From the NCBI GenBank assembly GCA_964035575.1, contig OZ037880.1, positions 1 to 64,000 on the forward strand: a DNA stretch of 64,000 bases, in the 5' to 3' direction. The DNA is from Rhynchopus sp. YZ270_cl-10. Taxonomy: Eukaryota; Euglenozoa; Diplonemea; Diplonemida; Diplonemidae. The translations under genes were made by a program, and so were the position numbers. The notes under the pieces were generated by a model. The model saw only the letters and a list, made by a program, of their open reading frames with translations. It ran no database searches and had not been told where the DNA came from. Every line of letters starts with the position of its first letter. Positions within the stretch are counted from its first letter, which is position 1. Of the stretch, positions 10,701-19,085 are shown piece by piece.

Positions 10701-13700
10701 GTCACAGAGAGGTTCCACGGCCCCTGCACTGCGGCGTCCAAACCGGTCCATGTCCTCTGCAGACGGTGCCACATCTACCTCCACACACGGCTCCCGCTTC
10801 AGGGTGGCAATCCCTACACACATAGCACCCCGCTCCAGAAAGGAAGATGCGACCTTTTTCTGGTACGCCACCGCAATGCTCTCCCGGATGCGCAACTCTG
10901 CCGACCCTGTCAGGTGCGACGTCTGTCCCGTCGTCAGGCCTCCAAGCTGCGCAATCAAGAGGTTCGCCTCGTCGCCTGCACCCCCGAAGGCTTCAAACAC
11001 AATAGGGGAGAACTTGGTATTGATCTTGTTCAAATCCCGCTCGTGCTTCTCCCGTTTGACCTGGCCCTGGTTCTTCGCCGACCAGCCCACAAACTTCGAG
11101 GCCCCTGTTCTGTAGGAAGGCAAGGTGGGGCACACGTGGGTGATGTCCAAACAACGAGGTCCATTTTCCGCCACTCCTACTGGGAGGTAGACGTCGCCTG
11201 GCCGCTTCTTCGACTCCAACTCCACTCGCACGGTCTCCTCCAAAGCAGGGTCCAAGCCCGCCCCTTGAGCAGCTCGGTACACCGAATCCCGCAAGGCGTT
11301 GTGGCGGGCGACGCGGTGTTTGGAGTAGGGGCAGCCAAAGGTGTGGTCGCCAAAGGAGTCCATGACAACCCTTTTCTGCCCCCCCTGACATGCCGAGCAA
11401 GTCGTTCCCTCCGCATGGATGGCCACCCCTAGTCGGAAACGGGTCACAACCGCAAAATCCGCTGAAGACATCTGGTTCCTTGCTGAGGGTGTCGCCGTGA
11501 GGTACGTCCCGGAAAGCGGCAGGAGAAGGGACTTCATCCGTGCTCGGTCTCGCATGCAGAGCTGTTGCATCAACTTGTCTGCCTGGGCGTCAATCACCGC
11601 AGATGACAGACTCTGCTGCTCCAGGATCTTCTTCGGCTGGGCCCTGTCCACGTGAAACGCCACCGGTACCCTGGAGTTGTACTCCTCAGCCGCGCTGTTC
11701 CATCTCTCCTCATCCCAGGTGAAGGCAGGGTCCAAGGCCTGCGACAGTTGCAGGTTCCCTGACTGAGAGGCGAGGGACGCAGCTGTCCGATGGTCCACGG
11801 TGCGACGGATACCCAGCCCCCCAAGCGCCACAGGAAGCGCCGCCTGCGCCCTTGCCAACTCCGGCAGCGCCCCATCCGGGTCATGCAGAAGCGCAGCCAG
11901 GCACCTGTCGATCAGGTCGTCAAAGGCCGTCAGGTACTCCGCGCACTGTGGGATCCCCCGCATGTAGAACACCATGCGGCAGTAGCCTTCGCAGTATCTC
12001 AGTACGTAGAAGGCTGCCTGGGAGTCCCCGAGGTCCACAAGGGCTTCCAGGTTGCGGCGGGAATCGTCCACCTTCTGGGCCATGTACTCCTCGCAGAAAG
12101 CCGCAGACCCAATGGGGATGCCCAAGAAGTCGAACCCATCCACATCCAACAGCCGGAACCCGCCTTCACCCATGGCGTCCTGTCCACCCTCGTTCAACGT
12201 GAACCCCACGGCCTCGAGATCCTCCTTGGAGACGCCACCAGTGGAGATGAGCTCACACTTGTTCGCGTTCACCTCCAACCCCAGTTCGGAACTACGAGTG
12301 CACAGAACCTGGTACGCCTCAAAAACCGCCTTAGGGGACCCCCGCAGAGAGCCGTCATCGAGGTACCACAAAGTCCCATCCAGGCCTGGGTGCCCCTTCA
12401 GCTCTAGCGCCATCTGGTGGATGGTCAGGGAGAAGAGAAGCGGGCCCAAGGGATCTCCTTGTTGAGCTCCGCGCTGTGACCTTATGGTATCCCCACCATA
12501 AAACAGGCTGGAGGGCTCCAGGTAACACCATCGCACCCATGGGGCCAGCTCGGGGAGGTTGGCGTCGACCGCTCTTAGCATCGACAGGCGGTCTACGCAG
12601 TTGAACGCGTTACGGTAGTCAATTTTCAAAATGACTTTACCTTTTCCGCGGTTGCGCACGGCGTACTGCGAGATAACATCAGTCGCCACTGCCGCCCCCC
12701 TTGCCGTTGCCACCCCCACCTGGTTCCCTCGAAGAAGAAGCGTCCTAGCAGGCACCCGCACTCGCGCCGACAGAATCTTTCCCACCAGTCTGCGGAGAGT
12801 GTCCCCAACCGCAATCGGTCGCACGTCCTCCTCCAGGCCCGGCCCCTTTGCAGGCTTCCGGAGAGCCACCAAGTTAGCGCCGGCGAAGAACTCAGCCACC
12901 TCCACTGGAGCATTTCCTCGTGCCAAAGACGTCAACACTGCGGCCAGCGCTGCCAAAGTGCCCTTAGCCCGCCTCTGTAGGCAAAGTGTACGAAGGTGCG
13001 CGCCCGTCACGTTCGAGGGACCCGCCGCCGATGACTTCGGCATGCTCCGCAGGGCCTTCATCACCTCCACCACTGTCACCGGTGGGACCTCCTGAGGCTG
13101 GGGCCAATCCGCCTGCTCCAGGGCCTTGGAGTCGGCAGCGGCTGGGTGCTTCGTCTGAAGCTTTTCCAGCGTCGCCGGTGTCTGTGGGGCGAGGCCGTCG
13201 CTGGTAGCGCAAGACATGGCCTGGCTCGGGAGTCCTGCTCTCGCTTTGGCGATGGTGCGCTTCCGTCTCCCTTCGTCAGTGTCCTCATCCGACCACCCAG
13301 AGGGCCTTGGCTTCCGCTCCTCTACCGTTTGCTCCCACAGGGCGACATACTGGCCAGCCTTCCAAGCCTCCAAGTCCTTCCCCCAGGTGCTCGTCAAACG
13401 TCGCTCCTGGTCCTTGCCCCCTCGTTCTGTCCGTGTCCGGTGCAACACAGTGAAGAACAGTGCAAGGCGCTTCCATGCCACCTCGTCTTGGTACTCAAGG
13501 ATGTCCATAAGAACCCTCAGGAAGAGCTCGCTGTACAGCTGCAGGTGTTTGTCTGGGCACCCGCCCTTCAGCTGGATCCTGGTGGTCCCCATGACTTCAA
13601 AGGAGGGGAGGTCATCCTGATCTGTCAGCATTCCTCGACTGGAGGGAGACGGAGCGGTGAAGCCTTCTTCGCCAAAGTGCACCGTACAGGTGTTGCAGAC

Positions 13701-14072
13701 CTCCTTGCTCTGCGGCAATAGCATGTCGCACTGATCGTTCGCACAGCGCGACATGCCCAAGTGGCCCAACAGCTCGTCGGGGATGTACGCTCCATCCGCC
13801 TGGTGGCGACGCATATGCTGCAGCAAGCCCTTACGAGACAGGCCCCCGACCGCATCACTCGAAGACAAAATTCCCGCTCTGCATCCATCAAAGGGGCAGA
13901 ACACCCGATCCGCATTGATGTGCCCCAGCTTGGTAGCCAGGGGGGCGGTGGTGGTGGTGTTGGTGGGGATGATGCCATCCAAATGCGCTGTGTCCAGCAC
14001 TGCCTGCCGAGCCTCCAAAACCCGCCAAACAACCACCTGCGGACCATGCAACCCACACCCACTCGGCTGCAC
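7800..14072 (-). CDS. LINE polyprotein: zinc finger, reverse transcriptase, restriction-like endonuclease, OTU-like cysteine protease
   Basis: This 2,090-residue ORF drives retrotransposition by target-primed reverse transcription. Around residues 58-88 there is a C2H2-type finger (CPFDGC with downstream HMRRH). The reverse transcriptase spans about 400-660, with KIDYRNAFNC near 482, GAQQGDPLGP near 536 and the catalytic YLDD near 570. Around 890-910 a CSAC...H...C cluster precedes the nuclease motif RPGDVYLP (about 959) and CLDITH (about 974), typical of restriction-like endonucleases. An OTU-type protease is suggested by GDCAFEALL (about 1213) and HYEPL (about 1338). A second Cys/His cluster lies at about 1377-1415, a Gln/Lys-rich coiled coil near 1480-1650, a poly-Ser tract near 1975 and a basic tail at the end. 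No apurinic-type endonuclease is visible. Dualen-type LINEs of green algae also carry a cysteine protease, but together with both nuclease types. Confidence 0.9.
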   Translation of the reverse strand: MQPSGCGLHGPQVVVWRVLEARQAVLDTAHLDGIIPTNTTTTAPLATKLGHINADRVFCPFDGCRAGILSSSDAVGGLSRKGLLQHMRRHQADGAYIPDELLGHLGMSRCANDQCDMLLPQSKEVCNTCTVHFGEEGFTAPSPSSRGMLTDQDDLPSFEVMGTTRIQLKGGCPDKHLQLYSELFLRVLMDILEYQDEVAWKRLALFFTVLHRTRTERGGKDQERRLTSTWGKDLEAWKAGQYVALWEQTVEERKPRPSGWSDEDTDEGRRKRTIAKARAGLPSQAMSCATSDGLAPQTPATLEKLQTKHPAAADSKALEQADWPQPQEVPPVTVVEVMKALRSMPKSSAAGPSNVTGAHLRTLCLQRRAKGTLAALAAVLTSLARGNAPVEVAEFFAGANLVALRKPAKGPGLEEDVRPIAVGDTLRRLVGKILSARVRVPARTLLLRGNQVGVATARGAAVATDVISQYAVRNRGKGKVILKIDYRNAFNCVDRLSMLRAVDANLPELAPWVRWCYLEPSSLFYGGDTIRSQRGAQQGDPLGPLLFSLTIHQMALELKGHPGLDGTLWYLDDGSLRGSPKAVFEAYQVLCTRSSELGLEVNANKCELISTGGVSKEDLEAVGFTLNEGGQDAMGEGGFRLLDVDGFDFLGIPIGSAAFCEEYMAQKVDDSRRNLEALVDLGDSQAAFYVLRYCEGYCRMVFYMRGIPQCAEYLTAFDDLIDRCLAALLHDPDGALPELARAQAALPVALGGLGIRRTVDHRTAASLASQSGNLQLSQALDPAFTWDEERWNSAAEEYNSRVPVAFHVDRAQPKKILEQQSLSSAVIDAQADKLMQQLCMRDRARMKSLLLPLSGTYLTATPSARNQMSSADFAVVTRFRLGVAIHAEGTTCSACQGGQKRVVMDSFGDHTFGCPYSKHRVARHNALRDSVYRAAQGAGLDPALEETVRVELESKKRPGDVYLPVGVAENGPRCLDITHVCPTLPSYRTGASKFVGWSAKNQGQVKREKHERDLNKINTKFSPIVFEAFGGAGDEANLLIAQLGGLTTGQTSHLTGSAELRIRESIAVAYQKKVASSFLERGAMCVGIATLKREPCVEVDVAPSAEDMDRFGRRSAGAVEPLCDDANPDDDMSRPADRTEEQQGKRKRDVKPDHVEPPRKRTGRFDSATVIPEGPGLDVVREWEFLRECPAAQRPRATEQAAKLGASKVTWSFVAGDCAFEALLFATGRTDLTVEGLRQAAVKKVQGRADLSSAAVPNFGVWQRLMTSGDRGDQRTWADAIAVAGAGEALEVSVVILNEFARPSLMVPRKRPKAVVLLLHSGDQDAADGSGSIPGHYEPLTMDPALQQHILSFEATGGKGECQSERPMAFVGAREAEASNTFLQCEQCSKLFDASDAHFCCHTCGGLACLHCAQGSKHCPLSQIGRAEYFSALSFLHSNVPAQAASAEGSGDPPPKRAPSPAVPAPEGEDVEEVDTPMAGEEGQQAEQKQQKHEKQRKQQKQQQQKADQEKKEALQRASDAWQQALEVRREHRRSWGPDLAALRGTFGDRQQELSRFLEEQNVRLDQAKAADRHRVEELTARHKRELAEDAKKMHAQYLEDCDRHPEAGESLRAEYDRQRCERHYAIAAKHESEQKATTLLLTAVNLSRQLEAERMVAYGRCFGVVCEGRLFLPCHAVRRAVGDDPEGLEPDCVGDWMALFGPQGASPCPGEFLYCWATQQPWSGNGEGDGDCPESVVARQAVRKIAGEAGYCDTWGKTSAVIVVREGRVSWGTPSRDQLEEEVGRQAEAADTEVRVKVEEMDDDEQEQEEDLDTAMEGADRSHSLSVEGIPDQKKQARVRELLRAQSEAWMWTEEERTERGGLFPCLTMGSPVPSSVTKWISLFHYRQGEKQDGRPLLSLPLSTATFTQWYEVMKVVGLHEWSVQEKCKAKSTLHALTDNRSSRGQAFAAESTRRENEARAAREGIGRQPQASSSSSSSSSSSSTSAGRGTTTSIAQPAVSTSSSSSSAGRGNATSSAQPAPSPAPKGPQRHAAQGRSNTSNVFTDAVAQATQHVLSPQEVQRGRNGRGGGQKGRQSGGRKGKKGNKKN

Positions 14073-17000
14073 ACACCGACAACTGACCCACCCCCATCAC
14101 ACTGGCCCTCACCAAGCTGGCAGCCACTCGGATCCCTCCGGTCCATCGGCGCACTCGCTCGCTCGCCCCTTCCAGCCACCGCCATCCTCTCCGAACGCGG
14201 CACAGTCCCCGCAGCACACCCACCCCCAGCACCTCCGCGTCCCGAAAAAGCGCGCAACCCAAAACATGTGGCGCTGACCTCCCAAGCTCAGACCCCACAA
14301 AAACCAGAACCCAGATGGCCACACACTGCAAAGCACCTCTCAACGCATCGGCGACCCTGATCCTGCGGAAAACTGGGTGCGCTGCCGGAGAGGGCGGACG
14401 ATTGCAGGGCGCCTTGCGCCGACGGAGCCTGCCCGCCTGTGACTTGGTCCAGTTCAAGGACCGGTGTCCTCGTCGCGTCCTCCTGGTCCTCCTGCCCACT
14501 AGCCACAAAATGAGATGACTGAGGGTAGGGGCGCGTCTGTCCTTCCACAGATCCAGGACCGCGAACGACACAAACACTCCCCACTCAGGTGCCTCGACTA
14601 CCCAGCAGGGGTCAGGTTGACGCAAGGAGGTGAAGACCTCCCAGAGGTTGCACCACCAGTCGAACCAAAACTCTATCTGTACACACCCCTTTTGCCACAC
14701 CCGCATCATCACACAGCCACTCTGTCCTTCTCGCCCCTCAAGGCTGACCCCGAACACCAGCATACCTCGCTCACCACCCCCTAAGTTGTTGTTGCTGCGT
14801 CTGCTGTTGATGTTGGTGCTGCTGTTGGACCTGCTGTTGGAACTGCTGCTGCAGAAGTCTATGGAACTGCAGTTGAAACTGCTGTTGTGCCTGCTGTTGG
14901 AACTGCTGCTGGAACTGCTTTTGGAGACGCTGTTGGACCTGCTGTTGGAACCGCTGCTGCAGAAGTCTTTGGAACTGCTGTTAAAACTGCTGTTAAGCCT
15001 GCTGTTGGAACTGCTGTTGGACCTGCCGTTAGAGCTGCTGCCGCGGAAGTCCTTGGAACTGCTGATGAAACTGCTGTTGTGCCTGCTGTTGTGCCTGTTG
15101 CTGGAACTGCTTTTGGAAACGCTGTTGGAACCGCTGCTGCAGAAGTCTTTGGAACTGCTGTTAAAACTGCTGTTAAGCCTGCTGTTGGAACTGCTGTTGG
15201 ACCTGCCGTTAGAGCTGCTGCCGCAGAAGTCCTTGGAACTGCTGATGAAACTGCTGTTGTGCCTGCTGTTGTGCCTGTTGCTGGAACTGCTTTTGGAAAC
15301 GCTGTTGGAACTGCTGCCGCAGAAGCCATTGGAACTGCTGTTTAAACTGCTGTTGTGCCTGCTGTTGGAACTGCTGCTGGAACGGCTGTTGGAAACGCTG
15401 CTGCAGAAGTCTTTGGAACTGCTGTTGAAACTGCTGCTAAGCCTGCTGTTGGACCTGCTGTTGGAGCTGCTGCTGCCGAAGTCTTTGGAACTGCAGTTGA
15501 AACTGCTGTTGTGCCTGCTGTTGGAACTGCTGCTGGAACTGCTTTTGGAGACGCTGTTGGACCTGCTGTTGGAACCGCTGCTGCAGAAGTCTTTGGAACT
15601 GCTGTTAAAACTGCTGTTAAGCCTGCTGTTGGAACTGCTGTTGGACCTGCCGTTAGAGCTGCTGCCGCAGAAGTCCTTGGAACTGCTGATGAAACTGCTG
15701 TTGTGCCTGTTGCTGGAACTGCTTTTGGAAACGCTGTTGGAACTGCTGCTGCAGAAGCCATTGGAACTGCTGTTTAAACTGCTGTTGTGCCTGCTGTTGG
15801 AACTGCTGCTGGAACTGCTTTTGGAAACGCTGTTGGAACTGCTGCTGGAACTGCTGTTGGAGACGCTGCTGGACCCGCCGTTGGAGCTGCTGCCGCAGAA
15901 GCCATTGGAACTGCTGTTGAAACTGCTGTTGTGCCTGCTGTTGGACCTGCTGTTGGAGCTGCTGCTGCAGAAGTCTTTGGAACTGCAGTTGAAACTGCTG
16001 TTGTGCCTGCTGTTGGAACTGCTGCTGGAACTGCTTTTGGAAACGCTCTTGCTGCTGCAGAAGCCGTTGGAACTGCTGTTTAAACTGCTGTTGTGCCTGC
16101 TGTTGGACCTGCTGTTGGAACCGCTGCTGCTGAAGCCTTTGGAACTGCTGGTGAAAAAGCTGTAGAGCCTGCTGTTGGAACTGCTGCAGTAAAGGCCTTT
16201 GGAACTGCTGCTGCTGCACACCAGGGGTGATACTGGGACCCCACCCAGGACTCCGAAGATTTCGTTTTTGCTGCTATCACAGTTGCAGCCACTGATGTGG
16301 TTGGGCATACATTGCCTCTTTTTGGGGATATCATGGGGGGAAGGGGGGTGTGGGTTGTTATGACAACAGTTCTTTACTTTGTTGCCTCCACACACGTTTT
16401 TGTTGCTGCTATCAAAGCTGCAGCTGCTTGGGTTGTTGGGCTCAAGAGGCCTCTTTTTGGGGTAAAAAAGGGGGGGAATGGGGCTCCTGCCACTGATGAG
16501 GAAGCTGTTGTAGCATAGGAAGCTGCCGCTCCTGCTGTTGGTGCTCCTGCTACTGCTGTTGATGCAGCTTATGTTGTTGCTGCTGTTGCTGCTGTTGCTG
16601 CTGTTGCTGCTGTTGCTGCTGTTGCTGCTCTTGTTGCTACCGTTGTTGCTTCTGCTGCAGTTGCAGCTGGTGTAGCATATGCTGCTGTTGCTGCTGTTGC
16701 TGCTGTTGCTGCTGTTGCTGCTCTTGTTGCTACCGTTGTTGTTTCTGCTGCAGTTGCAGCTGGTGTAGCATATGCTGCTGTTGCTGCTGTTGCTGCTGTT
16801 GCTGCTGTTGCTGCTGTTGCTGCTGTTGCTGCTGTTGCTGCTGTTGCTGCTGTTGCTGCTGTTGCTGCTGTTGCTGCTGTTGCTGCTGTTGCTGCTCTTG
16901 TTGTTACCGTTGTTGCTTCTGCTGCAGTTGCAGCTGGTGTAGCATATGCTGCTGTTGCTGCTGTTGCTGCTGTTGCTGCTGTTGCTGCTGTTGCTGCTGT

Positions 17001-17418
17001 TGCTGCTGTTGCTGCTGTTGCTGCTGTTGCTGCTGTTGCTGCTGTTGCTGCTGTTGCTGCTGCTGTTGGTGTAGCACCTGCTGCTGCTGCTGATGCAGAC
17101 ATGCAGCACCACCCACAACGCCCCCAAAAGGGCCTTCCTCCTCATTTTAAAAAAGACTTTAAAAAAGCAAAAACCAAAAAACGAAAACAAAGAAGGACAA
17201 GACACACTACGCCTTGCGCTTCGCCGGCCTGCACCCTCTACCGTTGCCCAGGGACCGCCCCGTGGAGGCGTACAAGGCTCACAATAAAACAAAGGAAAGG
17301 GGGAGGGAGGGCAAAAAGAAAGGACAAGTGTGTTGTAATGTGTAAAAAAATGGTCCCCTGTAAAAAAATGGTCCCCTGTAAAAAAATGGTCCCCTGTAAA
17401 AAAATGGTCCCCTGTATG
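14073..17418 (-). repeat. Repeat-rich 5' region of the LINE (possible ORF1 zone)
   Basis: Between 14,790 and 16,220 the sequence is a degenerate array built of GTTGGAACTGCTG-like words. It includes a block of about 180 bp present three times (starting near 14,920, 15,100 and 15,535). From 16,560 to 17,090 it becomes a (GTTGCTGCT)n microsatellite, interrupted by three near-identical spacers of about 55 bp. Because these are multiples of three, long frames are open on both strands (poly-Gln, poly-Asn/Ser and poly-Ala/Thr on the minus strand, poly-Leu on the plus strand). A Gln-rich ORF1 protein cannot be excluded, and a minus-strand frame from 17,292 overlaps the start of the large ORF. I cannot choose one frame. 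Confidence 0.75.
17342..17415 (-). repeat. Four 18-bp tandem repeats at the LINE 5' end
   Basis: The unit contains a run of seven A followed by TGGTCCCCTG on the plus strand and is repeated four times without change. Tandem monomers at the 5' end are a known promoter arrangement in several LINE families, so this may be the internal promoter. That role is inferred from position only. Confidence 0.8.
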
Positions 17419-17433
17419 TTTTTAGGATTTTTT

Positions 17434-17675
17434 GGTCAAATCCCCCTGGTGGTGAGGGGGTGTGTGTGTGTGTGTGTGTTTGATAACTAGTAGGGGTAAT
17501 TCTTGCTCAGAATATGGCCCCAATGTGTGTGTGTGGGTGTGTGTGGGTGTGCTCTGTGTGGGTGTGTAGTGTGTGTGGTGTGGGTGGCGCACATCTCTAT
17601 AGTAAAGACTAAAAAACTAAGGTTTTTTAGGATTTACATTCCCCTGAGGGCCCTGAGAGGAGAACACTCCTGGAA

Positions 17676-17677
<2 letters not shown>
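17434..17677. repeat. TG-rich flank between the two LINE copies
   Basis: The stretch between the right end of the full-length LINE and the poly(A) tail of the truncated copy holds TG/GTGTGGG microsatellite sequence (about 17,458-17,590) and a second TTTTTTAGGATTT word near 17,623. No gene is visible. Confidence 0.7.
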
Positions 17678-17710
<33 letters not shown>

Positions 17711-18650
17711 GGTGTTGTTCAACTTAGCCCTAGGCTCGCTTTTTTTTTATCTACATCCAGTGACAGAGGGGGTACTTACTAGTCAAGCGAGTATGTAAAC
17801 AGCTAGATGTCCAGACAAGGGCACTTTACTATTGTACTGGCAAGACAGTGCCTGAAAACACAGTTAGTGGCACTAAAATAGAAAGCATCTGGGACAACTA
17901 CAACCAACACTTCCCTGCAAATAAGCAAAAGGGTCGTATGTGAGTGCAATTTTTCCCAAAAGGAAAAGGGGAGGGGATGGGACGGGAGGGTTGCTCTGTC
18001 TACCGGTGTAGTTTTATTTTGCTTTGTCTTGGGGAGGGGAGGGGAGGAGAAGGAGGGGATTGAGTGAGCCGTTTCCTCTGTAACACACAAACAAATAAAA
18101 AGGAAGTTCCATAATCTTTTTAGTAGTTTTCTTTTTGGTGAAAATTTTTGAGAACTTCTGTAAGTGTGACCTGACCCGACTGACTGACACCCAAAGGGGA
18201 AAACAACAATAACGCACAACAAAATCAACAACAACAATGGTGGGTCTCGTGCTTACCTGTGGTGGTTTTGAAAAATGAAAAATTTAAATTGACCTTCACA
18301 AGGTAAAAATGAAAAACTAAAGGAGTGAAAAAAGGAACTCAAAGGACAAGAGTTCTGTACAAACTCTACTCTACTGCACAATCTATAAAAGTGGCCCAAT
18401 GGCTCCTGATGCCACTGGCCTGGCTCTTAGACAGGTCTTACTCCGAGACTGCCCTCTACCCTCAGAGCCTCGTCCAAGGGGTAAGGGCCGTCGCTGGGGT
18501 AGACCCGTCCTAGCCAGCAGCCAACCAAAAATATTAACAAATAGGAAGGGGGGCGGAAAGGGGGGAAAGGGGGGGGCAAACCCCAAAGGATGAAAAGAAC
18601 CAAAAACACAAAATAAAAAGGGTTAAAAATAAACATGGGGCAAACTGTCA
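17678..18650 (-). mobile_element. 5'-truncated LINE copy (3' UTR and poly(A) only)
   Basis: The segment repeats the 3' UTR of the full-length LINE with a few substitutions (for example near 17,888, 18,158 and 18,285). It ends on the left in a run of about 32 T, the poly(A) tail on the minus strand. Between tail and UTR it has ten extra bases (GGGTGTTGTT) absent from the other copy. The match ends at 18,650, where an octamer microsatellite begins. This is the usual outcome of incomplete target-primed reverse transcription. Confidence 0.9.
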
Positions 18651-18652
18651 CT

Positions 18653-18757
18653 GCTGTGGAGCTGTGGAGCTGTGGAGCTGTGGAGCTGTGGAGCTGTGGA
18701 GCTGTGGAGCTGTGGAGCTGTGGAGCTGTGGAGCTGTGGAGCTGTGGAGCTGTGGAG
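18653..18757. repeat. CTGTGGAG octamer microsatellite, about 13 units
   Basis: A clean tandem array of the 8-bp unit CTGTGGAG directly abuts the truncated LINE copy. The rest of the gap up to 19,085 is unique sequence in which I see no gene. Confidence 0.95.
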
Positions 18758-19085
18758 ACTCAGACGTTGCCAGCAGCAAGGCAGCTTGTGCAAGACGCAA
18801 CATAGTTGCGTCTCGCTCTGTTCCAAAAATGAAGGTTCCTGTTGTGGTAATGTGAGAGCACTGCACCTGGCTGCATGAATAGAAGAATAAGTTGCAGCAG
18901 TTTGAATGGAACTAGCGTAGTTGGAGGTGGGGGGGGAATGAGTTTTGAAGGGGAGAACGTCCGTTTTTTTTAAAAGTGCAGACACCTCAACAGTAAGAGA
19001 TGTTTGTGTTCTTTCGTTGTATTCGGTATTCGTAATGCGTTATGTGTAGCAGTGCAGGAAAAGCTTGTGCCCCTGGATGCTGTAT

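Larger units (their letters stand above)
6768..17418 (-). mobile_element. Apparently full-length non-LTR retrotransposon (RLE class, with OTU protease)
   Basis: The element runs from right to left. Its 5' end near 17,418 consists of four 18-bp tandem repeats (17,342-17,415). A 3.2-kb repeat-rich 5' region follows, then the 2,090-codon ORF (14,072-7,800), a 3' UTR of about 0.98 kb, and a poly(A) tail seen as about 50 T on the plus strand (6,771-6,820). A 15-bp sequence TTTTTAGGATTTTTT occurs at both ends (about 6,760-6,774 and 17,419-17,433) and is a plausible target-site duplication, although its low complexity weakens it. The intact ORF and the 99%-like match of its 3' UTR to the neighbouring copy suggest very recent activity. 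Confidence 0.88.

Noticed and set aside
14630-16165. Long plus-strand poly-Leu frame as a host gene
   Set aside because: It is the antisense of triplet-type repeats in the LINE 5' region; equally long frames exist in several phases.
6821-18650. The two 0.93-kb direct repeats read as long terminal repeats of a retrovirus-like element
   Set aside because: Each copy ends in its own poly(A) run, the ORF has a LINE-type RT with YLDD and a restriction-like endonuclease, and no integrase or capsid motif is present. They are 3' UTRs of two LINE copies.
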